This document shows positions 1 to 5,645 of a stretch of DNA of 43,811 nt, in pieces. A program made the translations under genes and the position numbers. The notes under the pieces are model-generated. The model was not told where the DNA came from, searched no databases, and worked only from the letters and a program-made list of their open reading frames with translations. The stretch is from a virus, in the IMG/VR virus record IMGVR_UViG_3300025115_000023, positions 1 to 43,811 of that record, one strand, 5' to 3'. Each line of letters begins with the position of its first letter. Positions within the stretch are counted from its first letter, which is position 1.

Positions 1-468
1 GACACTCTGCTTCGGGAGAAGACACGCAGAGACACAATCAAGGAACGGATAAATGCTGGTCCTGTCCTTGATCGTTTTTTCGCAAGTGTCCCTGAGTATA
101 AGTTAATTCGCGCTCTGCGCGATGTTTTTCCGATGGTGTCTGGGTATGTCGGTCTAAATACGGCTATAACTTGCGCTATAGGGGGAGATGGTAAAATAGG
201 ACATTTGTTTGAGACTTTGAAGTTTCGGATATTCGATACTAACCAGTACGTATGCAACAAAGGTCGGTATATAAGTGGAATACTGGGAGATCCCTACCGT
301 GAACTGTATACACAATGGTCGCCTTCAGAAGTAGAAACGACGTACTATGCCGCCTCTTATTTGTCACAGGATGTCGTAAACGGTATGCGTTTCCGCATAG
401 ATAGAGACATCGCTAATGGCGGAACGTGTTTCTACAATCCGTATGAAGTATTGGCGATGCTTGTCTAG
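1..468 (+). CDS. Hypothetical protein, 3' part (paralog of the 254-aa protein at the right end)
   Basis: The reading frame is open from base 1, so the 5' end is outside the window; 155 codons and a TAG stop are present. It aligns without gaps or with tiny gaps to residues 99-254 of the protein at 42803-43567, sharing blocks such as GDPYRELYTQW, PSEVETTYYA and the C-terminus PYEVLAMLV. Most nucleotide changes are synonymous, which implies both copies are or were under selection as proteins. No known domain is recognised. An internal ATG at 133 exists but is not the real start, because homology extends upstream of it. It is followed by a structured RNA element and a 46-codon gene, the same order as in the right-hand copy. 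Confidence 0.75.
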   Translation, partial: DTLLREKTRRDTIKERINAGPVLDRFFASVPEYKLIRALRDVFPMVSGYVGLNTAITCAIGGDGKIGHLFETLKFRIFDTNQYVCNKGRYISGILGDPYRELYTQWSPSEVETTYYAASYLSQDVVNGMRFRIDRDIANGGTCFYNPYEVLAMLV

Positions 469-508
469 TTCCCTATAAATCGTAACCCTTAGAAGGGTAC
501 GTAGGGAA
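469..508 (+). promoter_or_regulatory. Bulged RNA hairpin element, copy 1
   Basis: Directly after the TAG stop the sequence folds as: outer stem TTCCCTA (469-475) with TAGGGAA (502-508); five unpaired bases TAAAT on the 5' side; inner stem CGTA/TACG; one bulged A; then CCCTT/AAGGG closing a two-base loop. Copies at 42751 and 43568 keep the TAAAT bulge and bulged A while changing stem bases in a compensating way. It sits just upstream of the purine-rich ribosome site of the next gene, so a cis-acting translational or RNA-processing role is inferred. Confidence 0.6.
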
Positions 509-529
509 AAAGGAAAAAGGAAAAACAAA

Positions 530-670
530 ATGATCGTACAAGTGGTGGACGTATTTGGTCGAACATACGTAATGAGAATAAATGTGGAAAGTGAGGATTT
601 GGCCGTTTCCATAGCTAAGGAAAGCGCTCGAAAAATCGGCTTCCGCATTCACTCCGTGACGGTTAACTAA
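530..670 (+). CDS. 46-aa hypothetical protein (duplicated)
   Basis: A short complete gene, ATG to TAA, preceded by the purine-rich tract GGGAAAAAGGAAAAAGG as ribosome site. The product starts MIVQVVDVFGRTYVMRI and ends IGFRIHSVTVN. It looks like a small alternating beta/alpha fold with no signal peptide or membrane segment. The copy at 43627-43767 differs at only a few residues, mostly through silent changes, which supports it as a real gene. No family is recognised. It lies between the duplicated larger gene and the 164-aa gene and is probably co-transcribed with both. Confidence 0.7.
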   Translation: MIVQVVDVFGRTYVMRINVESEDLAVSIAKESARKIGFRIHSVTVN

Positions 671-684
671 GAAAGGAAAACAAG

Positions 685-1179
685 ATGGAGAGTATACAAG
701 TAACACTACGGAAGATAGCAGAACCGCCGTTGGCGACTGTAATTCGGCAAGCGTTTTCCGAGCGCCCACCGTATAGTGCACGAGCAGAAACAACAACAAC
801 GTGGCAGAGGTTACAATCCGTAGCCTCCGCCGCCGCTAAATCTTCTGCGGGATATGTTCCGTGGGAGAGGGTTAACGACGAGATTGCTGCAACGTTTTTT
901 GTCGTTGAGTTAGCGACAGCAAGGAACATCTCTGGATATTCGCCGCGTTGGTATGGAGAGACCACGTACTACGTCGTGTCTAATGCGTCCCAGTTTCGAA
1001 TTCTTTGTTGTCAACATGCCGGCGGCCGTGAAGCAACGTGGGGTTTTCGTTCTCCATTGTGTTACGGGGAACCTTCTACGGAAGATAAGTGGTCAGTCGT
1101 TGAAGCTATTCCAATGCTGCTTCCCATGCAGGGGGCTCCTTGGCAGTGGGCTATTGAAGAGGATTGCACAGACGGTTAA
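685..1179 (+). CDS. Hypothetical protein (164 aa)
   Basis: ATG start preceded by AAGAAAGGAAAACAAG, giving a well-spaced AAAGG ribosome site. The N-terminal half is Ala/Thr/Ser rich; the C-terminal half has several aromatic residues and two adjacent Cys (ILCCQH). No membrane segment or known motif is seen. Its first ten codons recur at the extreme right end of the window, where the second copy is cut off. The stop codon falls in a 25-base sequence that is also present at the end of the preceding gene but read there in another frame. Confidence 0.7.
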   Translation: MESIQVTLRKIAEPPLATVIRQAFSERPPYSARAETTTTWQRLQSVASAAAKSSAGYVPWERVNDEIAATFFVVELATARNISGYSPRWYGETTYYVVSNASQFRILCCQHAGGREATWGFRSPLCYGEPSTEDKWSVVEAIPMLLPMQGAPWQWAIEEDCTDG

Positions 1180-1198
1180 CTAAGAAAGGAAAACATCC

Positions 1199-1528
1199 GT
1201 GGCAATGAACTATCTGGAATTGGGGCCAAGCCCAATTGAAGAAGAGTGCGTACAATTAGATCCAAACAAAGACTATATCTCTGACATGAAAGCAGAATGT
1301 AGACGTTTCAAGGCGCTTCTAGACAGGACGTTTCCTAATTACGCTGAGAACCATGCGTGTTTCGCCGTCAAGCGTTTTGAACACGACTTCGGAACGTACT
1401 ATGAAGTCGTGATATTTTACGACGAAGACGACGAAGAAAGTGAAGGTTTCGCTTACGAAGTAGAAAGAAATATTCCCTTAAGGTGGGACAGCGTAGAGGA
1501 AAATATTCCCTTAAGGTGGGACAGCTAA
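1199..1528 (+). CDS. Hypothetical acidic protein with duplicated C-terminal 11-mer
   Basis: GTG start (an ATG follows two codons later) with AAGAAAGG upstream; 109 residues. The product is acidic, with the run DEDDEESE in the C-terminal third. The last 22 residues are two copies of an 11-residue unit, VERNIPLRWDS then VEENIPLRWDS, made by an in-frame 33-bp tandem duplication; the stop codon follows directly. No known domain. The TAA overlaps the ATG of the next gene (TAATG), indicating translational coupling. Confidence 0.65.
   Translation: MAMNYLELGPSPIEEECVQLDPNKDYISDMKAECRRFKALLDRTFPNYAENHACFAVKRFEHDFGTYYEVVIFYDEDDEESEGFAYEVERNIPLRWDSVEENIPLRWDS
1460..1525 (+). repeat. 33-bp tandem duplication
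   Basis: Two adjacent 33-bp units (1460-1492 and 1493-1525) differ at only two or three positions near their 5' ends. The length keeps the frame and duplicates the last 11 residues of the protein. This looks like a recent slippage or unequal exchange event. Confidence 0.9.
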
Positions 1529-1698
1529 TGATCGTGCAGTTGTGTTTTACGATAAATCGGGTGCTTGTGTATTGTCAGGTCGGACCCGAAGAAATAGAAT
1601 GGGACGCTCCTAAAGAAGAGTACATTGTCCGAGGTAAAGACATACTCGAGGATATTCCCGAGTACATTCAAAACAAGCTGAAAAATAAAACGGCGTAA
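1528..1698 (+). CDS. 56-aa hypothetical protein
   Basis: The start ATG overlaps the stop of the preceding gene as TAATG, so it is probably translated by reinitiation. The product begins MIVQLCFTINRVLVYCQVG and has an acidic, charged second half ending KLKNKTA. Longer open frame exists upstream of this ATG, but only by reading through the preceding gene out of frame. No recognised family. Confidence 0.6.
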   Translation: MIVQLCFTINRVLVYCQVGPEEIEWDAPKEEYIVRGKDILEDIPEYIQNKLKNKTA

Positions 1699-1738
1699 AC
1701 ACACAAACCTCTAAATACAGTTCAAAAAGGAGAGAGCT

Positions 1739-1750
1739 ATGAAGATATAA
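1739..1750 (+). other. Three-codon minigene ATG-AAG-ATA-TAA
   Basis: The sequence AAAAAGGAGAGAGCT before the ATG is one of the better ribosome sites of the window, yet the reading frame ends after Met-Lys-Ile. It lies about 40 bases before a terminator hairpin. It may be a leader peptide of an attenuator, a regulatory minigene, or the relic of a deleted gene start; the sequence does not decide between these. Confidence 0.4.
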
Positions 1751-1790
1751 ACACTTATAAAAACTGACCAATGTCGCTTCGGGAAAGAAA

Positions 1791-1834
1791 GCGGCGTCGT
1801 TCCTTGTCTTTTAAGGAACGGCGTCGCTTTTTTT
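1791..1834 (+). terminator. Rho-independent terminator
   Basis: Arms 1791-1805 and 1813-1827 pair over 15 positions, two of them G-U wobbles, around a 7-base loop; seven T follow immediately. A competing small hairpin (CGCTT 1775-1779 with AAGCG 1789-1793) shares three bases with the 5' arm, so an attenuation switch is possible. Confidence 0.85.
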
Positions 1835-1860
1835 GTTAAAAACTACAAGGGGATAAAGAA

Positions 1861-2238
1861 ATGCGAAGATCAGTTAATCACATAAGCACCATCGTAAAGT
1901 ATATTACAAGCAGAGGTATACTTCCGTTTGATGAAACTGCACTGTTTAATGTTTTGTATGAGACGATGGAGCTTGCAGACGCTTTTACTTTAAATAAAAC
2001 AAAAGCAGAGATAAAAGCAGAAAGAGAGGCGATAATAGGCGTAGTAGCTACTTATAATAAGAATGTACGGATTAAGGAGCCTATAGAAATAATTAAGCTA
2101 ATTGACAGCTTAATGTATGCTTGCGGAACATGGCCGCCATTTATCAGGTCGCAAGCATACTTTGTTTTGAATTACGCGAGGGAGAAAACTGTGCAGGATA
2201 TTCCACAATATCAAACAGCAGAATGGGCAATAGAATGA
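1861..2238 (+). CDS. Hypothetical protein (125 aa)
   Basis: ATG start with AAGGGGATAAAGAA upstream, first gene after the terminator. The product appears mostly alpha-helical, with an internal charged helix (KTKAEIKAEREA), and has no membrane segment or known motif. Its TGA stop overlaps the ATG of the next gene in an ATGA arrangement, so the two are translationally coupled. Function unknown. Confidence 0.65.
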   Translation: MRRSVNHISTIVKYITSRGILPFDETALFNVLYETMELADAFTLNKTKAEIKAEREAIIGVVATYNKNVRIKEPIEIIKLIDSLMYACGTWPPFIRSQAYFVLNYAREKTVQDIPQYQTAEWAIE

Positions 2239-2501
2239 ACATAAAACAATATCTTAGATACTTTTGGGGTTGCGACAGCAGTAAGTCAGTGTTAAAAACA
2301 GTGCAACGGATATACTTAGTAGAGAGGGCTTCAGTAGTAAACGAAGAAACACCTTATGCAAGCCGTTGGCATTGCAATAACTGTCGCGGAAATACCTGCC
2401 GGCACGTCAGAAGGGCTAAACAGTACGAAGCTATTACAACAACTTATCAGATATCGTTGATCCTATTAGCTTTAGGCATAGCTCTACTTTTGTTGCGATA
2501 A
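2235..2501 (+). CDS. Small Cys-rich, C-terminally membrane-anchored protein
   Basis: The ATG overlaps the previous stop (ATGA), giving 88 residues; the upstream in-frame ATG at 2121 lies deep in the preceding gene and is rejected. The middle contains W-H-C-N-N-C-R-G-N-T-C-R-H, a CxxC plus CxH cluster that could bind one metal ion. The C-terminus is a single hydrophobic helix of about 17 residues (ISLILLALGIALLLL) followed by Arg, typical of a tail-anchored protein with the Cys domain in the cytoplasm. No family recognised; an early membrane-associated host-takeover role is only a guess. Confidence 0.6.
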   Translation: MNIKQYLRYFWGCDSSKSVLKTVQRIYLVERASVVNEETPYASRWHCNNCRGNTCRHVRRAKQYEAITTTYQISLILLALGIALLLLR

Positions 2502-2515
2502 GGAGAAAAACATTA

Positions 2516-2800
2516 ATGGCGACTCATCAATTTACAGCAACAGCAGAATGGTTTAGCACAGCTTTGCAAACGAAAATCATCAAGATGCAGTCTAAAGAGC
2601 CTATCGTAAAAGGAGATACAGTAATAATCTATGCGCCTTCTGATACGATCTCTCTAAACGGTAATAAAATACTGGCGACTGTTGAAAAGGTTGGAGATAT
2701 AGCAGCTTATCTAGGCACCGGAGGTACTCTAGTCAAATTAAGAGATGTAGTGGTGCTTCCTTTAGCACATCCAAAAAATGCTAACATTGAGGGTGAATAA
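2516..2800 (+). CDS. Hypothetical protein (94 aa)
   Basis: ATG preceded by AAGGAGAAAAACATT. The product begins MATHQFTATAEWFSTAL and the rest looks beta-rich, with a possible small barrel (GDTVIIYAPSDTISLNG). It ends ten bases before the tRNA gene. No known family. Confidence 0.6.
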   Translation: MATHQFTATAEWFSTALQTKIIKMQSKEPIVKGDTVIIYAPSDTISLNGNKILATVEKVGDIAAYLGTGGTLVKLRDVVVLPLAHPKNANIEGE

Positions 2801-2809
2801 CCCTCAATT

Positions 2810-2883
2810 GCCCTTGTAGCCCAATTGGCAGAGGCAACAGACTTAAAATCTGAACAGTGTCGGTTCGAATCCGATTAAGGGCA
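2810..2883 (+). tRNA. tRNA with UAA anticodon (Leu, UUA codon)
   Basis: A full cloverleaf can be drawn: seven-pair acceptor stem GCCCTTG with TAAGGGC, D arm with TTGG in the loop, anticodon arm with loop C-T-T-A-A-A-A (2842-2848), five-base variable loop, and T arm GTCGG-TTCGAAT-CCGAT. Discriminator base is A and no CCA is encoded. The anticodon TAA at 2844-2846 would read the Leu codon UUA, which the phage genes use heavily. The variable loop is only five bases, whereas Leu tRNAs normally have a long variable arm; what charges it is therefore uncertain. Confidence 0.85.
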
Positions 2884-2901
2884 CACGGAGGTAAAAGAAA
2901 A

Positions 2902-3285
2902 TTGGAAACAAACTGTATTAAAGTGTTGATTGACATGGCGACTATCTGTTATCCAGTTGAAAGTTGCTATATCAAGTTTACCCGAGGGATCCGCTATGTC
3001 CCTAACGAAGGTTGCGGACCCTTCACAGTTTTTCTTACGATGAAGGATGCAGCTAATTGGATACAGTCGACTAAAAACCATACCTTCAAGAGAGGAGGTG
3101 TAACAATTGAAAAAGCTTATGGTGAAAATCTTAGAGGAAAGGGGGATCTTAAAGAGATAGCTGTTTGGAAAAAATGGCCAGAAGCATGGTCTTTTATGGG
3201 CCGTCCTGTTGGCACTATTCTGTGGGAAAATATGCCAGAAGGGACGTTCTTAGTTGATGCAATAACACTACAGGAAGGGAAATAA
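2902..3285 (+). CDS. Hypothetical protein (127 aa)
   Basis: The frame is open back to 2857 but that GTG lies within the tRNA. The chosen TTG start has GGAGGT nine bases upstream; the next in-frame ATG is at 2935. The product is Trp and aromatic rich in its second half (AVWKKWPEAWSFMGRP). A short internal AGAGGAGG is part of the coding sequence. No known family, and no membrane segment. Start choice is the main uncertainty. Confidence 0.6.
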   Translation: METNCIKVLIDMATICYPVESCYIKFTRGIRYVPNEGCGPFTVFLTMKDAANWIQSTKNHTFKRGGVTIEKAYGENLRGKGDLKEIAVWKKWPEAWSFMGRPVGTILWENMPEGTFLVDAITLQEGK

Positions 3286-3287
3286 AG

Positions 3288-3563
3288 ATGCTACACTACG
3301 TAGTAGTAGGTGCAAAGATAGTACAAGTTTCTGAAATAAGATGTGTAGATGGCATTTGTGTTTACACACTTCCACGTGGAACAGTCACTAGACAATGCGT
3401 TGTTCAGGATGTTTTTAAATCCAGAATAGAAGCGATAGAAAAAGCTATTGAAAACGCAGAGCGGTTGCAAAAAATACATATAAAGCGGCTTATTAAAGCC
3501 AGAGAAGCTGCTATCCGGTACCAAAATTACATACAAGCCTACCATAAGGAGTTAGGGATATGA
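3288..3563 (+). CDS. Hypothetical protein with C-terminal coiled coil
   Basis: ATG start two bases after the previous stop, with AGGAAGGGAAATAAAG upstream. The N-terminal 45 residues look like a small beta barrel (YVVVGAKIVQVSEIR...), and the C-terminal half is a charged helix with heptad character (EAIEKAIENAERLQKIHIKRL). The gene at 3645 has the same two-part architecture, so the two are likely distant paralogs in a locally duplicated array. Function unknown. Confidence 0.65.
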   Translation: MLHYVVVGAKIVQVSEIRCVDGICVYTLPRGTVTRQCVVQDVFKSRIEAIEKAIENAERLQKIHIKRLIKAREAAIRYQNYIQAYHKELGI

Positions 3564-3631
3564 CGCAAGTACAAATGTTAAAAGTAACTAAAGACGTAGT
3601 ATTTCATAAAGAAAGAAACTCGCTATCTTAA
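3560..3631 (+). pseudogene. Truncated duplicate of the 3953 gene fused to the tail of a 3645-type gene
   Basis: The first 16 codons or so (MTQVQMLKVTKDVVFHKE) match the N-terminus of the gene at 3953 (MTQAQMLKVTKNVVFHKE). The sequence then switches, at a shared AAAGAA, to a copy of the last part of the gene at 3645: bases from about 3609 onward match 3921-3955, including the same Shine-Dalgarno and GTG start region. The resulting frame has only 23 codons. It is best read as a scar of tandem duplication and microhomology deletion; it could still be translated. Confidence 0.75.
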
Positions 3632-3644
3632 GGGAGTTAACATC

Positions 3645-3956
3645 GTGACGATACAAGAGGCTTCGAAGCTTTCTAAAGATGACGTAGTTTATGTAACTAC
3701 TGAGAAAGGCTTGATGGTACATCAAGCCCTAGTCTTAGAAAAGATGCTACATTTGGGAGGCGTGTATTGTTGTTGGAACAATCGAAGTGTCCTGAATTTG
3801 ATACCTGCTGAGTGGATATTTCATACTCAACAAGAGGCAAAAGAAGCTACTATAGCTTTGACAAAAATGGCTATATCCAAGCTAACTGCGCGTATCAGAG
3901 ATATTGAGAAAGTTCGATCAAAGAAACTCGCTATCTTAAGGGAGTTAACATCGTGA
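3645..3956 (+). CDS. Hypothetical protein (103 aa), beta N-terminus and helical C-terminus
   Basis: GTG start with AAGGGAG nine bases upstream. It begins MTIQEASKLSKDDVVYVTTE; the N-terminal part looks like a small barrel, with a Cys-Cys-Trp segment, and the C-terminus is a basic helix (KLTARIRDIEKVRSKKL). The architecture resembles the protein at 3288. Its TGA overlaps the next start as GTGA. Function unknown. Confidence 0.65.
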   Translation: MTIQEASKLSKDDVVYVTTEKGLMVHQALVLEKMLHLGGVYCCWNNRSVLNLIPAEWIFHTQQEAKEATIALTKMAISKLTARIRDIEKVRSKKLAILRELTS

Positions 3957-4255
3957 CGCAAGCACAAATGTTAAAAGTAACTAAAAACGTAGTATTTCAT
4001 AAAGAAGGAGAATGTGTGATAGCTTTTGATGATGGGTTTCCTAGAGCTATAGGAAATGAATGGGTCATTGTAACGATGAATAAAATGGAAGGTACAATAG
4101 TCGTAAGAAAGATACGGCGGCAGGACAGAAATAGTAATAAGCCGCCACACATCGAGATGATTACACCACAAAATATGTACCGATGGCATCCTGAAAACGG
4201 ATGTCCACAAATTAAGGAGGCTTTAGATGCACTGGGCATGGGTACAGCCGTATAA
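3953..4255 (+). CDS. Hypothetical protein (100 aa)
   Basis: GTG start overlapping the preceding stop (GTGA). N-terminus matches the truncated copy at 3560. A basic stretch KIRRQDRNSNKPP lies in the middle. No known motif or membrane segment. The end overlaps the next gene by 29 bases. Confidence 0.6.
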   Translation: MTQAQMLKVTKNVVFHKEGECVIAFDDGFPRAIGNEWVIVTMNKMEGTIVVRKIRRQDRNSNKPPHIEMITPQNMYRWHPENGCPQIKEALDALGMGTAV

Positions 4256-4568
4256 AGACGCACAAAGATGCCACGTTCTAAAAGAAATCAAAAACGGAGT
4301 AGCTTTTACATTCTGTGGGCAGAGGTATTTCACTTTTGTAAAAGCCGCGCCTCATACTGATAAAGCATTTGGTGTAAAATGTACCAGATGCATTACTCGA
4401 ATGGAAAGGTTGTACCTTTTAGCTACGGGAGAGGGGATACCAGAATATGTCAAAAAGCGTTTACTTGCGCCGGACGATTTTGAACTTGACACTAAATCAA
4501 ATACTTATGGTGATTCAAATCTTGGAGTTGTATACACCAAGGACGAAATCGGAAGACTACTTAGTTAA
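4227..4568 (+). CDS. Hypothetical protein with CxxC pair (113 aa)
   Basis: ATG with AAGGAGG about seven bases upstream, overlapping the end of the previous gene by 29 bases. The product has a Cys at FTFCGQRYF and a CTRC pair around residue 52, which could form a metal site. The C-terminal part (YTKDEIGRLLS) is charged. Function unknown. Confidence 0.65.
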   Translation: MHWAWVQPYKDAQRCHVLKEIKNGVAFTFCGQRYFTFVKAAPHTDKAFGVKCTRCITRMERLYLLATGEGIPEYVKKRLLAPDDFELDTKSNTYGDSNLGVVYTKDEIGRLLS

Positions 4569-4653
4569 AGACTTACTGAGTAAATTCAAGGTTAAGGCTA
4601 GACAAATATATAGCCCTGAAGAGGTAGAAAATAACGAGGATCCTAATACGTAG
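4507..4653 (+). CDS. Small hypothetical protein (48 aa), start uncertain
   Basis: The 3' half, after the stop of the overlapping gene at 4568, encodes a charged peptide (SEDYLVKDLLSKFKVKARQ) ending NNEDPNT. An ATG at 4507 is chosen; an ATG at 4447 and TTG codons at 4522 and 4528 are alternatives, and none has a convincing ribosome site. Long overlap with the upstream gene makes it doubtful. Confidence 0.35.
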   Translation: MVIQILELYTPRTKSEDYLVKDLLSKFKVKARQIYSPEEVENNEDPNT

Positions 4654-4661
4654 ACATACGT

Positions 4662-4725
4662 GTGTGTATTTGTGTGTCTTGTTTTTTCTTGTTCTATGTG
4701 GTATAATAGGTGCACAAATACACAC
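4662..4725. promoter_or_regulatory. Perfect 13-bp inverted repeat flanking a promoter
   Basis: GTGTGTATTTGTG (4662-4674) and CACAAATACACAC (4713-4725) are exact reverse complements. The left arm ends just before the -35 box, and the right arm covers the expected transcription start. Arm centres are 51 bp apart, close to five helical turns, so two protein subunits or dimers could bind the same DNA face. A repressor-operator function is inferred. Confidence 0.65.
4679..4707 (+). promoter_or_regulatory. Sigma-70-type promoter of the methyltransferase gene
   Basis: TTGTTT (4679-4684), 17-bp spacer, TATAAT (4702-4707), with TGG directly before the -10 box giving an extended -10. Expected start near 4714, about 44 bases before the ATG of the methyltransferase gene. 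Confidence 0.8.
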
Positions 4726-4757
4726 TATTTCCGTGTAAAAACAGAAAGGAAAAGGGA

Positions 4758-5582
4758 ATGGAACTAACTAAAGAGGAATTACGCGAAATTGCTGTAAACG
4801 TATTGCAATTAAAGCCCGAAGATGAGGATCCGTTTGCTTATGGTGGAATGAGCGAACCTTACAAACTTTATCAGGGCGATAACCTAGCCGTCATGCGTGG
4901 CTTACCGTCTGAATCAATTGACTTGATTTACATTGACCCGCCTTATTTTTCACAAAAAAATTACGGCGATTTCGATGACCGTTGGAAGTCAATGCAACAC
5001 TATCTTGATTTTATGGTTGAGCGGTTGAAGGAAATGCACAGGCTTCTAAAGCCAACAGGTAGCATTTACGTTCACCTTGATTGGCACGCCGTCCATTATG
5101 TGAAAGTTGAAATGGATAAGATTTTCAATTTTCAGAATGAAATAATATGGTCTTTCGGTCTTGGCGGCAGTAGCCCAAAAAGATGGTCAAGAAAGCACAA
5201 CACAATTTTATTTTATACCAAGTCTGAAAATTATACTTTTACTCCGATAATGACACCCGCCAAATCGAATAGGCTTGCAGGTAAAAATAAAAAAATGGAT
5301 AGTGTTTGGGCAATACCGTCAATAAATAATATGGCGAAAGAAAGAATTGGTTACGCCACACAGAAACCAAATGAACTCATGGAACGCATTATCTTGGCTT
5401 CATCGAATGAAGGCGATTTAGTTGCCGATTTCTTTTGTGGCTCTGGTAGTTTTATCAAAAAGGCACTTGAACTTGGCAGGCGTTGTATAGGGTGTGATGT
5501 GAGTCCGAAAGCGTTGGCTCTGGCTCACTGCCCAACAAAGCGTCCACCTGACGAAAAGCCCGTCAGCGTTATAAATCAATAA
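4758..5582 (+). CDS. Site-specific DNA methyltransferase (N6-adenine or N4-cytosine, N6_N4_Mtase family)
   Basis: Transfers a methyl group from S-adenosylmethionine to the amino group of adenine or cytosine in DNA. The 274-residue product has the catalytic DPPY at 60-63 and the SAM-binding motif F-C-G-S-G at 226-230 with a downstream acidic Asp (CIGCDVS); this order is that of the beta group. TQKP at 201-204 is typical of the family. The region between (about 135-195) is short and would hold the target-recognition part, so the target cannot be predicted. Start ATG has AGAAAGGAAAAGGGA upstream; an upstream GTG at 4710 precedes the transcription start and is rejected. No restriction enzyme gene is adjacent, so it is an orphan, probably protecting phage DNA. 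Its 3' end enters an attC-like palindrome. Confidence 0.93.
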   Translation: MELTKEELREIAVNVLQLKPEDEDPFAYGGMSEPYKLYQGDNLAVMRGLPSESIDLIYIDPPYFSQKNYGDFDDRWKSMQHYLDFMVERLKEMHRLLKPTGSIYVHLDWHAVHYVKVEMDKIFNFQNEIIWSFGLGGSSPKRWSRKHNTILFYTKSENYTFTPIMTPAKSNRLAGKNKKMDSVWAIPSINNMAKERIGYATQKPNELMERIILASSNEGDLVADFFCGSGSFIKKALELGRRCIGCDVSPKALALAHCPTKRPPDEKPVSVINQ

Positions 5583-5623
5583 GTTGTCTGCGGGCTTTTC
5601 GCAGGTAACGCAAACCGTTGGGC
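5530..5623. repeat. attC-like imperfect palindrome (integron cassette recombination site candidate)
   Basis: Ends are GCCCAAC (5530-5536) and GTTGGGC (5617-5623), fitting the R boxes RYYYAAC and GTTRRRY of integron attC sites. Inside, GCGT/ACGC and ACCTG/CAGGT pair, separated by unequal numbers of unpaired bases. Then come CGAAAAGCCCG/CGGGCTTTTCG (11 bp) and CAG/CTG, with bulged A (5551) and T (5563) on one side only. Total length is 94 bp. Position at the 3' end of a single gene, overlapping its stop, is where attC sits in gene cassettes. No matching left boundary was found. Confidence 0.5.
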
Positions 5624-5645
5624 GGCTCGTGCAAAAGGAGTAGAA

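Larger units (their letters stand above)
1..714 (+). repeat. Left copy of diverged terminal gene-cassette duplication
   Basis: This segment is homologous along its whole length to 43097-43811. The first 71 bases are identical; beyond that the copies differ mostly at codon third positions with a few small indels. It covers the 3' part of one gene, a complete 46-codon gene and the first ten codons of a third. The pattern is a real, diverged duplication and not a simple overlap of contig ends. Confidence 0.9.

Noticed and set aside
953-1183. 76-codon frame overlapping the 164-aa gene
   Set aside because: Out-of-frame shadow, without its own ribosome site; the copied cassette and codon pattern support the 685-1179 frame.
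2842-2848. Ochre suppressor tRNA (anticodon UUA)
   Set aside because: Stem positions put U33 at 2843, so the anticodon is UAA reading UUA; normal stop use throughout also gives no sign of recoding.
2857-2901. GTG start at 2857 for the gene after the tRNA
   Set aside because: It lies in the variable loop and T arm of the tRNA; TTG 2902 has GGAGGT at proper distance.
4710-4757. Longer N-terminus of the methyltransferase from a GTG at 4710
   Set aside because: That codon lies before the expected transcription start and within the right arm area of the inverted repeat; the ATG at 4758 has a better ribosome site.
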